This document shows positions 16,772 through 24,745 of a stretch of 64,000 nt of DNA, piece by piece. Source of the stretch: Maridesulfovibrio ferrireducens (GTDB lineage: Bacteria > Desulfobacterota > Desulfovibrionia > Desulfovibrionales > Desulfovibrionaceae); contig NZ_JAEINN010000007.1 in the NCBI RefSeq assembly GCF_016342405.1, positions 62,001 to 126,000 of the forward strand. Direction: 5' to 3'. The position numbers and the translations under genes are program-made. Numbering within the stretch: position 1 is the stretch's first letter; each line of letters starts with the position of its first letter. A model generated the notes under the pieces. The model did no database searches. It had not been told where the DNA came from and worked only from the letters and a program-made list of their open reading frames with translations.

Positions 16772-17252
16772 CTCTGATCAGATCTATTAAGGTTAAGAGT
16801 TATTAAGTCTTCAATTGTCATTTAAAAACTGTACAGTTAGCAAAAAGTTAATAATTATAGCTCGTTCAAGAAAAATTAATGATATTCAAATACAAATAAT
16901 GAATTCATCTAAACTCAAACTATACACATAGATAAGAATTTAAAAAAAAAACTTGCTTGTTGTGCGACTGACACAACTGCAAGTTTTGATTATTAAGAGT
17001 ATAGCACAGGATGCTATTTTATAAGTAGCCAGTATTTAACGTTTTATCTCTTTAAATGTAGTGAAAAAGGTGTGAAGTGTATAAATTTGTAAATAAAATC
17101 AAAAGAGAGTAAAAATGTCTTTATTTTACGTAACATGCTCATATTGTTGTATAATATGCTGAAAAGAGAGGTTCTTTTCTTATTATTTCATTTTCGACAT
17201 AATAAGATTAAATCATATATATGTAGTTTTATTTTCTACACAAATTAATGAA
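16772..17252. other. AT-rich intergenic region upstream of the fdh genes
   Basis: About 480 bases without a credible coding frame. It holds the fdh promoter region (a TATAAT on the minus strand near 16854-16859, no good -35), an orphan minus-strand hairpin with a T10 tail at 16942-16987, and just upstream of that hairpin a palindrome ATAGCA-CAGGA-TGCTAT at 17001-17017 overlapping a minus-strand TATACT. Confidence 0.6.
16942..16987 (-). terminator. Orphan intrinsic terminator upstream of fdh
   Basis: On the minus strand a two-part stem (AAAACTTGC with GCAAGTTTT; inner GTTGTG with CACAAC) is followed by ten T. It is about 265 bases beyond the gcvT hairpin and about 170 bases before the fdh genes, so it ends a short non-coding transcript or acts as a leader attenuator. 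Confidence 0.75.
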
Positions 17253-17288
17253 GAAGCTCCCGCAAATATAAATATTTACGGGAGCTTT
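17253..17288 (-). terminator. Hairpin terminator of gcvT
   Basis: AAGCTCCCG and CGGGAGCTT pair, extended inside by an AAATA/TATTT stem. The T tract is weak (ATTAATTT), so termination may be leaky. Confidence 0.6.
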
Positions 17289-17318
17289 GATGAAGATTTA
17301 AAACCGTCTGGTTATCGG

Positions 17319-18380
17319 CTAATCAAATTTCTTGCGCGCTGTTCCTTCTTTATAGAAGGGCAGTTCACCTTTCATAGCTTTCAGGTCAGCTCGTGCTCCT
17401 TTGACAAGAAATTCTGTGGACTCTGCAGCATCTGCTTGAACATAAGCAAGAGCAATTGAATATCTCAGCGTGGGTGAGAACGAGCCACTTGTGACAACTC
17501 CGATTTCTTTACCGTTGAGCAGAACTTTGTCTCCATGACGAGCTGAACGACGGCTTTTGATAGTTAAAGGAATTAATATCTCTTTAACATCTGTGAATGC
17601 ATCGTCGGCTAATACAAAGGAATAACCGCCTTCGCGAGGATTGTGCTTTGTATCCAAATCCTGGCCGTATAGTGGATATCCAAGTTCAAGGCGTAAAGTA
17701 TCACGAGCGCCGAGTCCTATAGGTTCAACTTTATCGTCAGCAATCAATTTTTCCCAAAGTGTAATAGCTTTGTCGGAAGGGAGATAGAATTCATATCCCA
17801 GTTCTCCGGTATAACCCGTACGGCTGATTATTAGTTTATAGCCGTCAAATTCAGTCTGCTCAAAATTAAAATATTTAAGATGTTTGAAATCTCTACCGAG
17901 TACTTTTTCCAGAACTTCAAGAGCGAGAGGACCTTGTAAATCTATTTTGGCAGTTTCGTAAGATACATTTTCGAAATTAATACCGTCTGGGAGATGACTG
18001 TCGATCCAGTTAAAGTCATTTTCTTCGCATGCTCCGTTAATAACGAGCATGTAAGAATCTTCGGCAAGGCAGTAGATAATCAAATCATCAAGCACACCGC
18101 CTTCATCGTTAGGCAAAAAACCATAGCGACATTTACCGGGGGCGAGTGTATCCAGATTTTGCGTAACCAATTTATTAAGTGCGTCTTTGGTTCCTTTTCC
18201 GGAGATTAAGAATTCACCCATATGACTGATATCAAAGATACCTGCTTTTTCGCGGGTATGTTTGTGCTCAATAATAATACCTTCATATTGAACAGGCATT
18301 TCAAAGCCGGCGAACGGAACCAGTTTAGCTCCATTTTCGCGATGCCATTCAGTAAGAGGGGTCGTGCGTAAAGATGACAA
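17319..18380 (-). CDS. gcvT: Aminomethyltransferase, T protein of the glycine cleavage system
   Basis: GcvT moves the methylene group from aminomethyl-lipoyl GcvH to tetrahydrofolate, releasing ammonia. The 353-residue protein has the family's length and signatures: LVPFAGFEMPVQYEG, FDISHMGEFLISG, the folate-binding core with ISRTGYTGELGYEFYLP, and LRLELGYPLYGQDLD. It starts at TTG, since GGAGG stands five bases upstream and there is no nearer ATG. The usual partners gcvH and gcvP are not adjacent; the gene is followed by a hairpin and preceded by an unknown gene. The reading as true GcvT, not a YgfZ-like paralogue, rests on the conserved N-terminal region. Confidence 0.93.
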   Translation of the reverse strand: MSSLRTTPLTEWHRENGAKLVPFAGFEMPVQYEGIIIEHKHTREKAGIFDISHMGEFLISGKGTKDALNKLVTQNLDTLAPGKCRYGFLPNDEGGVLDDLIIYCLAEDSYMLVINGACEENDFNWIDSHLPDGINFENVSYETAKIDLQGPLALEVLEKVLGRDFKHLKYFNFEQTEFDGYKLIISRTGYTGELGYEFYLPSDKAITLWEKLIADDKVEPIGLGARDTLRLELGYPLYGQDLDTKHNPREGGYSFVLADDAFTDVKEILIPLTIKSRRSARHGDKVLLNGKEIGVVTSGSFSPTLRYSIALAYVQADAAESTEFLVKGARADLKAMKGELPFYKEGTARKKFD

Positions 18381-18455
18381 ATTATCCTCCGATTCAAAAC
18401 TGATAGTTTATTTATATAGGCTGAAAAAACAGTCTATGTGTTTTTATGTATGAAA

Positions 18456-20201
18456 TTAAAACATTCCGCTTACAGCTGCACCATCTTCATATTTGGTACG
18501 GCTTTTACGAATTGATTTAAATTCATCTAAAAGCACAACAAGGCGTCCATAATATTTTTTTACTTTAAGTCCATATTCGGTAAGCTCTTCATCCTGGCGG
18601 CAAATATAATTGCGTCTAAGATAAGGATCATTTAATACCCTTTCGCCAATACTGAGCGTGGTCGCTACAAGTTTGTCGAAATAGTTAACTATTTCAAATT
18701 TAAGATCATTCATAATTCCGGTCATTTCTTGAAGCATTTCCAAGTAGGAAATTTTTTTGCCACGGAACATTCTATCTTTAAGATCTTCAAGTATTTTCAG
18801 TTTTCTAGCCTGCTGGATGTAACTATATTTGGACCAAACCTCTTGATACAGATCAGAAAGGTCATTGAACGGTTCATAGTTGTCTGGCGCAAGCAGGTAA
18901 CTGTCCAATACTTTAACGACACCTGAATAAAACTCTTCTGAATAACCTACAATTCTGCGTTGGTGCTTAGAAAGCCATGCGAAAAGAAATTTTAAACGCC
19001 GTTCATGAGTTTCAGTATCCTGAATGAGTTCATTTCGCTTATAAACGATATTTCCCGCGTATTCACCACGTACAATATCGTTAAGCAGCAAAGTCATGCT
19101 ACTGGCATCTTTGATTATATTAAAGCGTGTTGAACATTCACCCGTCAAAGGGTGGATAACTTCTTGTTTGTAAACAGACAGGGCACGATCTTCACGAACG
19201 TTTTCCATATTAAATTTGTGCTGACGGTATCTTACTTTTAAAATAACCACACGTTTTTTTACATCAACAAGAAATCCGCCTTTTTTTAGCTCGGCTAAAG
19301 TTTCTTTGTTGTCGCGGCTGACTTGTACCAGAGCTATTTTTTCAACTCGTGGATAATGTTTTGCTTTTGGATGCGAGAATAGAGATGTTATGGTTCTATC
19401 AGATTGTCCGAGAACCCTTACCATGAATTTTTCACTCATTCTAAAAAGACGGCGGGCGAAAAGAGCTGAGGAAGTTCTTCGCTCAGATACGATTGGAAAA
19501 CCGTGTAATTCCATTAAAAATGTATAAACAAAAAGCCTGTTTAATTCGTAGAGACGGTTGTCGCCGGGTTTAAATTTACCGATTTTAATTCCGAATCTTT
19601 TAAGTTCAGTATCTAAATCTGAAGGCAGTGATCCGAACACACCTGAAAGATAAAATTTTCCGGACTCATCCTGTGCCATAACATGAGCGCGTTCAATTTC
19701 AAGAAGGTGCGGAAGGATTTTTCCGTAAGTTTCAATGTCGGAAATGTCAGCGGATCCGTATTCGCTTAGAAAATCTTTGTGGGATCTTTTAGGAAGTCTG
19801 CTTTCGAATGTTTCAATATTGCTTTTGAGAATCGAATTAAAAAGAGGGCACGATTTCGAGTCTTTCGAATTTTTGTTAAGAGCCGGGCTGTGCAATATGT
19901 CAAATTGGAAAATTTCTTGAAAAAAATTAATCGGGCGTTCAAGCGCAACCATACTGAAGCCTGGCAATTTTTTATATTCATATAAATCTACTTCAAAAGA
20001 AGGAAGTAATTCTCGTGCGTCAACAAGGGGATAGGATTCTAGTTGTTCGAAATAAGGGCGCAGAAGGCAGTTTTTTATGTGAACATGGTCAAGGTAAAGT
20101 CTAAGCCCATCAAGTGACTTAAGGTCATAGAGTTCACCTTCATTGCGGGCTGTCGCTTCGGGGTTTTCCCCCATATATTTGGAAAAAGCTTTCTGCCACA
20201 T
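18456..20201 (-). CDS. Conserved-looking protein of unknown function, 581 residues
   Basis: A long, clean frame with normal codon use; I do not recognise the family. It is soluble, mostly helical, rich in Lys/Arg/Glu, without signal peptide, membrane helix or obvious nucleotide-binding loop. Features visible are an Arg/Lys-rich stretch (KHQRRIVGYSEEFYSGVVKV) and two tyrosine-rich C-terminal helices. The ATG at 20201 has AGGG seven bases upstream; a TTG at 20216 is less likely. It lies 75 bases before gcvT in the same direction and could be co-transcribed with it, but the context gives no clear functional hint. Confidence 0.7.
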   Translation of the reverse strand: MWQKAFSKYMGENPEATARNEGELYDLKSLDGLRLYLDHVHIKNCLLRPYFEQLESYPLVDARELLPSFEVDLYEYKKLPGFSMVALERPINFFQEIFQFDILHSPALNKNSKDSKSCPLFNSILKSNIETFESRLPKRSHKDFLSEYGSADISDIETYGKILPHLLEIERAHVMAQDESGKFYLSGVFGSLPSDLDTELKRFGIKIGKFKPGDNRLYELNRLFVYTFLMELHGFPIVSERRTSSALFARRLFRMSEKFMVRVLGQSDRTITSLFSHPKAKHYPRVEKIALVQVSRDNKETLAELKKGGFLVDVKKRVVILKVRYRQHKFNMENVREDRALSVYKQEVIHPLTGECSTRFNIIKDASSMTLLLNDIVRGEYAGNIVYKRNELIQDTETHERRLKFLFAWLSKHQRRIVGYSEEFYSGVVKVLDSYLLAPDNYEPFNDLSDLYQEVWSKYSYIQQARKLKILEDLKDRMFRGKKISYLEMLQEMTGIMNDLKFEIVNYFDKLVATTLSIGERVLNDPYLRRNYICRQDEELTEYGLKVKKYYGRLVVLLDEFKSIRKSRTKYEDGAAVSGMF

Positions 20202-20489
20202 AAATAAACCCTGCAAAGATCGAAGGTTTGAAAACTTAATCCGTACCGATTTTAAATCGTATTTTTAATCATTAAAAAAGGAAACGAAATCTTTATAAAT
20301 ATACTTATGGCATTATGAATATATCGAACTGTAATGAATTACAATGAATTTTTTCTAGATTTTGTATAGAAATTAGATTTAGGAAAACCTATGCTTATTG
20401 ACCGCCATGATTCTTTCAAATAAGAATAGATCGGATTTGATTTAAAAACAAAATAATGTATTAGAAAGTTATATAAAGGATTGAATACT

Positions 20490-20696
20490 GTGAGATCTGA
20501 TAAATGTAATAATGTAGAGGAAGAGGCTTTTAAATGTCCGTGTACTTATACAGGATGCTCCAGGCACGGTATTTGTTGCGAATGTTTGCATTATCATCGC
20601 GGAAAGGATCAGTTGCCAGCGTGTTATTTTACAGCTGAACAAGAAAAAACTTATAATAGAAATATAGATTTTTTTATCGAATGCAGGGATAAATAG
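20490..20696 (+). CDS. Small cysteine-rich protein, DUF6485-like
   Basis: A 68-residue protein dominated by KCPCTYTGCSRHGICCECLHYHRGKDQ-type spacing: seven Cys and three His within 30 residues, ending in LPACYF. This resembles the DUF6485 family of small putative metal-binding proteins in anaerobes; function unknown. The GTG at 20490 is the preferred start, since AAGGA lies nine bases upstream; the TTG at 20481 would directly touch it. The stop is three bases before the GAF gene, so the two are coupled. Confidence 0.7.
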   Translation: MRSDKCNNVEEEAFKCPCTYTGCSRHGICCECLHYHRGKDQLPACYFTAEQEKTYNRNIDFFIECRDK

Positions 20697-20699
20697 ACA

Positions 20700-21725
20700 A
20701 TGCCTAGAAATGAAATTTTGATAAATATTCTTAGCATTGTCTGCAATGTCTTTGAAGCACATACCGTTGTTTTATATTTGCCTGACGGACAGCATGGATA
20801 TAGTCTTTCGAATTTTTTCAGTCTTGGAGACGATGTAAAACCTATCGGAAGTCCGCTACAGATAAAAAGTCTGTCTGGAATAGTTCTTAGTAAAAGTGAA
20901 CCGCTATTTATAAATAATATGGATAGAAAAGGCGCGACTCCGCTTGGTTATTACGATTCAAAGGAAGACGGACGAATTAAAGCTTTCATGGGGACTCCGC
21001 TTGATAAAGCTCTCGGAGTTATCTGTTTGGACAGCAAGCGGACATATTCATTCAGTACTAAAGATTTAAAAATTCTTTCTCAATTCGGTAAAATGATTAC
21101 ATCGATACTTACTTGTATCAGTTCTGCAGATGCCGAAGGGAAAAAAAATGAATACTTTTTGACCTTGAAACTGCTTCATGACCTTCGTAAAAGACAGCCT
21201 AAATGGGATGCTTTTCTTGATAATCTTTTAGACATAACGGCTGCAGCAAGTGGTTATTCTTATGTTTTTCTGACTGTTATCGACCAAAGAGGAACCTCCT
21301 TTTATGTAGAAGGGGAGAATAAGGCTATACTCCAAAAAGGCGACTCTAAGTCTATTGCTTTTCCACTTGGAAGCGGTCTTGTCGGCTGGGTTTACAAAAA
21401 TCAGGAATCTATTTTCATTGACGAAAACAGTCAGGGGCAGGCATGCTCAGGTGTGCTTGGGGCCAGTGCAGCTACTCAGGAATTTTTAAGTGTAATTTGT
21501 CTTCCGCTTGTTTTTCAGAAGAAAACAAGAGGGGTTTTAGTTCTTGCGAATAATGAACCTTTAAAGATATCTGAAGATCTGAAAGATTTTTTGTTTATGG
21601 TTTCTGAATATTTGACGCAATTTCTCGAGAATCTTTTTTTAAAGAGCAGACTTGCGGAAGCAAGGACAGCTTTGCAGAAGGTAACCCCTGCAAAGAGTAA
21701 CCCGGTTCTGATAAATGATAATTAA
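20700..21725 (+). CDS. Tandem GAF-domain protein
   Basis: A 341-residue cytoplasmic protein with two GAF domains and no output domain. The first spans about residues 5-140 (VVLYLPDG, GTPLDKALGVICLDS) and the second about 165-320 (FLTVIDQRGTSFYV, FPLGSGLVGWVYKNQ, VICLPLVFQKKTRGVLVLAN). GAF domains bind small ligands or mediate dimerisation. The gene sits between a DUF6485-like gene and mreB, 26 bases before the latter, so it may modulate cell shape or wall synthesis; that link is only positional. The ribosome site (AGGGA) lies in the end of the preceding gene. Confidence 0.8.
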   Translation: MPRNEILINILSIVCNVFEAHTVVLYLPDGQHGYSLSNFFSLGDDVKPIGSPLQIKSLSGIVLSKSEPLFINNMDRKGATPLGYYDSKEDGRIKAFMGTPLDKALGVICLDSKRTYSFSTKDLKILSQFGKMITSILTCISSADAEGKKNEYFLTLKLLHDLRKRQPKWDAFLDNLLDITAAASGYSYVFLTVIDQRGTSFYVEGENKAILQKGDSKSIAFPLGSGLVGWVYKNQESIFIDENSQGQACSGVLGASAATQEFLSVICLPLVFQKKTRGVLVLANNEPLKISEDLKDFLFMVSEYLTQFLENLFLKSRLAEARTALQKVTPAKSNPVLINDN

Positions 21726-21751
21726 CCCCTTCACGTAAGAGGCTATAATAT

Positions 21752-22777
21752 ATGTTATGGGCTAGATTAATGAGCTTTCTGGGTAAAGATCTTGCCATGG
21801 ACCTTGGTACCGCTAATACTTTGCTTTACACTCCTAAAGACGGAATTGTTCTAAATGAACCGTCCGTTGTTGCTCTTGATGCTCGTGATGAGTCAGTTAT
21901 TGCCGTGGGCAAAGAAGCCAAAGAGTATCTTGGAAGAACTCCGGATAAAATTAAAGCTATTCGCCCGATGAAAGACGGGGTTATTGCTGATTTTGAAGTT
22001 ACCAAAAAAATGATTTCTTTCTTTATTCAGAAAGTTATCAGTAAGCGTAATCTTGTTAAGCCAAAGATAATTATTTGTGTTCCTACCGGAATTACTCAAG
22101 TTGAAAAACGTGCAGTTATTGAATCGGGACAACAGGCCGGAGCTCGTGAAGTTCGTTTGATTGAAGAGCCTATGGCTGCTGCTATCGGAGCCGGGCTTAA
22201 CATTCATGATCCGGAAGGTAATATGGTTGTTGATATCGGTGGCGGAACGACTGAAGTTGCCGTTATTACGCTGTCTTCCATCGCTCACAGCCAGTCCGTA
22301 CGGGTTGCGGGTGACGAAATGAATTTAGCTATTATGCGTTATGTTCAAGATGAATTTAAATTGTTAATCGGTGAAAATACTGCGGAACGAGCTAAAATAA
22401 CTATCGGTTCTGCTATTGAATTGCCGGAAATTTTGACAATGACAATTTCAGGTAGAAATTTAATAGACGGAAAGCCTAAAGCTATTGAAATTACTGATGC
22501 CCATATTAGGGAAGCAATCGCTGATCCGGTTGCCGCGATTGTCAGATCTGTTCGGGTTGCTCTTGAAAATACTCAGCCTGAACTTGTTAGCGATATTGCC
22601 ACAAACGGACTGCTTTTGGCTGGAGGGGGCGCACTTTTAAAGGGACTTGATATCCTGATAAACCGTGAAACTTCTCTTAAGGTTATTATTGATAGCGATC
22701 CACTGACCACGGTTGTCAGAGGAACCGGTTTAAGCCTCCAAAGAGATAAAGGCTTTGAAAAAGTCTATATTAATTAA
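21752..22777 (+). CDS. mreB: Rod shape-determining protein MreB
   Basis: Actin-like ATPase that forms membrane-bound filaments and guides cell-wall elongation. The 341-residue protein shows the phosphate-binding loops of the actin fold: AMDLGTANTLLY near the N-terminus, VVDIGGGTTEVAVI in the middle, and LLLAGGGALLKGLD near the C-terminus, plus RLIEEPMAAAIGAGL. The N-terminal MLWARLMSFLG could act as a membrane-binding helix. mreC and mreD do not follow; an inositol monophosphatase gene is next, 23 bases downstream. It may be the only MreB or a paralogue. Confidence 0.95.
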   Translation: MLWARLMSFLGKDLAMDLGTANTLLYTPKDGIVLNEPSVVALDARDESVIAVGKEAKEYLGRTPDKIKAIRPMKDGVIADFEVTKKMISFFIQKVISKRNLVKPKIIICVPTGITQVEKRAVIESGQQAGAREVRLIEEPMAAAIGAGLNIHDPEGNMVVDIGGGTTEVAVITLSSIAHSQSVRVAGDEMNLAIMRYVQDEFKLLIGENTAERAKITIGSAIELPEILTMTISGRNLIDGKPKAIEITDAHIREAIADPVAAIVRSVRVALENTQPELVSDIATNGLLLAGGGALLKGLDILINRETSLKVIIDSDPLTTVVRGTGLSLQRDKGFEKVYIN

Positions 22778-22800
22778 ATTTTATACCCCAATTTTATTAT

Positions 22801-23577
22801 ATGAATTCTATCCTTAAAAAAGCATCCTGTGTTGTTCTTGAAGCTGGTAATATTATCAAAGAAGGGTGGAAAAAACCTAAAAACATAAAGCACAAAGGCC
22901 GTATTGATCTTGTTACTGAGACTGATTTGGCGGTAGAGCTTTTTCTTAAAGAAGAGCTTTCAAAAATACTTCCGGGATCTTCTTTTTTAGCAGAAGAAAC
23001 CGCTGGAAATGCTGAGCTTGTTGACCGGACATGGATAATTGATCCGCTTGATGGAACAACTAATTTTGCTCATGGATTACCCATGGTTGCAACTTCTGTT
23101 GCTTTATGGATTGATAATTCTATAGCTCTCGGGATAATTAACCTGCCGATTTTGAATGAAATTTTTACGACAATTAAAGGTGGCGGGGCTTTTATGAATG
23201 GTGAGACTATTCATGTTTCAGATTGTGCGAGCATGGAAGATTCTCTCATAGCAACAGGTTTTCCGTACGCCATAGAAGACCATGTCGACTTCATTACTAA
23301 AGCTTTGAATAAAGTTCTTATGAATACTCAGGGAGTACGCAGGCCGGGAGCTGCCGCTTTGGATCTGGCATATCTGGCATGCGGTAGATATGATGGTTTT
23401 TATGAAAATGCGCTGAGACCGTGGGATACAGCAGCCGGATGGCTGCTTGTTGAAGAGGCTGGCGGAACAGTCTCAGATTATAATAACGGTGAGTTCAATC
23501 TTTTTTCACCCGGTATTCTTGCCACCAATTCCAAGCTTCATGATTCGCTTGGAAATATTTTGAGATCTTGTTTATAG
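22801..23577 (+). CDS. Inositol monophosphatase family protein
   Basis: A magnesium-dependent sugar-phosphate phosphatase of 258 residues. Conserved metal-binding motifs are complete: LVTETDLAVE, FLAEETAG, the signature IIDPLDGTTNFAHGLP near residue 80, and RPWDTAAGWLLVEEAGG near the C-terminus. Substrate could be inositol phosphate, fructose-1,6-bisphosphate, NADP or PAP, which this family cannot be told apart by motif alone (SuhB-like). It follows mreB closely and has only a weak ribosome site. It ends seven bases before the convergent Nudix gene with no hairpin between. Confidence 0.9.
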   Translation: MNSILKKASCVVLEAGNIIKEGWKKPKNIKHKGRIDLVTETDLAVELFLKEELSKILPGSSFLAEETAGNAELVDRTWIIDPLDGTTNFAHGLPMVATSVALWIDNSIALGIINLPILNEIFTTIKGGGAFMNGETIHVSDCASMEDSLIATGFPYAIEDHVDFITKALNKVLMNTQGVRRPGAAALDLAYLACGRYDGFYENALRPWDTAAGWLLVEEAGGTVSDYNNGEFNLFSPGILATNSKLHDSLGNILRSCL

Positions 23578-23584
23578 CTCCGTG

Positions 23585-24154
23585 CTATTTCATCTTATAT
23601 AACAATCCTATATCATTTAGATAAACCAGTGTTGGAGCGAGAAGTTCACGGCATTCTTTAAGTAACCAGTCCAGTTCACTTATAGAGTAGAAGTAGCCAG
23701 AATCCACCTCGTCTGAATTGGGAGCCGAGACTGTATTTATTTTATCTAAAACAAAGATTGTTATAAATTCGTATCCAGTTTCAGAAGAAGCTTTCAGCTC
23801 TGTAATGTCTCTTATATTAGTGTTCTGTATTCTAAGCTTAGAGTTTAAGACCCTGAAAGCTGCATCTTTAACCGATTCTTTTGCATAGACATGTCCACTG
23901 GCTGAAACATCCCATCGACCAGGGTATTGTTTCTTTTCGGTACTTCTTTTTTGTAAGTATAGTTTCCCGTTGCTATCATACAAAAGAACAATCACCGATC
24001 TATGTTTCAATGACTGTCTATGAACTTCAACTAGGTCCATATTCGCAAAAGGACGATTTAAAATGTCGACGACTTCGACATGGTTTATTTTATTTTTCAC
24101 TTTTTTAGGATTACTATTTGTTTTATATATTGTGTGTTCTTCCAATTCACCCAA
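23585..24154 (-). CDS. Nudix-fold protein with degenerate Nudix box
   Basis: The 189-residue protein has the IPP-isomerase-like Nudix layout (NRPFANMDLVEVHRQSLKHRSVIVLLYD, then LYLQKRSTEKKQYPGRWDVSASGHV in pieces). The Nudix box, consensus GX5EX7REUXEEXGU, keeps G, the first E and R, but reads FRVLNSKLRI where REUXEEXGU is expected. The metal-binding glutamates are therefore missing and pyrophosphatase activity is doubtful. The start is uncertain: the frame opens only at TTG 24154, with no ribosome site. It lies convergent with the phosphatase gene. Confidence 0.7.
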   Translation of the reverse strand: MGELEEHTIYKTNSNPKKVKNKINHVEVVDILNRPFANMDLVEVHRQSLKHRSVIVLLYDSNGKLYLQKRSTEKKQYPGRWDVSASGHVYAKESVKDAAFRVLNSKLRIQNTNIRDITELKASSETGYEFITIFVLDKINTVSAPNSDEVDSGYFYSISELDWLLKECRELLAPTLVYLNDIGLLYKMK

Positions 24155-24234
24155 ATTGCGTGTAAAAGAATCAAGTTCACGTTATTTATGAACTTCACCT
24201 TCTAGTCCTGTTTTACTGACAGATAGTTTACAAT

Positions 24235-24699
24235 ATGAAAAGCACAGAAGTCACTACTTGTGACCAAATGATAGTCGAACTGGGGCTGGAATCTCTTAGT
24301 GAGCTCAGAAAACTTGAATGCGTTTGTTTCGATTACCATTGGACTGAGGAGCAATTCCGACTGGGACTTGAACGAAGAGCCTTCTATGTTCTTGGATATT
24401 TATTTGAAGGTATTCTTGTCGGTTATCTGGCGTATTCAATGGTTCTTGATGAAATGGAAGTTTTAAATTTAGGAGTTCATCCTGATTTTAGAAAACGCGG
24501 GATCGGTAGAGAATTAATGCTGGCGTTGCTAGAACAATGTCGCAAAACAGATGTTGTTAAAGGTCTTCTTGATGTCAAAGAATCAAATATTCCTGCTATA
24601 TCCCTTTATGAAAGTTTAGGTTTTAAGCAGGTTGGAGTTCGCAAAAAATATTATCCGGATACGAATGAAGATGCGCTTCTTTATGATCTGGAGTTGTAA
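24235..24699 (+). CDS. rimI: Ribosomal-protein-alanine N-acetyltransferase RimI-like
   Basis: A 154-residue GNAT acetyltransferase. The acetyl-CoA loop is VLNLGVHPDFRKRGIGREL (motif A), followed by LDVKESNIPAISLYESLGFKQVGVRKKYYP, which has the order and wording of RimI, the enzyme that acetylates the N-terminus of ribosomal protein S18. It is first in a run of plus-strand genes leading to pgk, 46 bases downstream. The ribosome site is weak. Confidence 0.85.
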   Translation: MKSTEVTTCDQMIVELGLESLSELRKLECVCFDYHWTEEQFRLGLERRAFYVLGYLFEGILVGYLAYSMVLDEMEVLNLGVHPDFRKRGIGRELMLALLEQCRKTDVVKGLLDVKESNIPAISLYESLGFKQVGVRKKYYPDTNEDALLYDLEL

Positions 24700-24745
24700 T
24701 TTTTGCTTAACTGTATAATATAACTTTACAAAATGCGGAGTGACT

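Noticed and set aside
18381-18455. Glycine riboswitch before gcvT
   Set aside because: The gap between gcvT and the upstream gene is only about 75 bases and shows no glycine-aptamer fold.
21893-22288. Minus-strand frame of 131 codons inside mreB
   Set aside because: Antisense shadow of a conserved gene.
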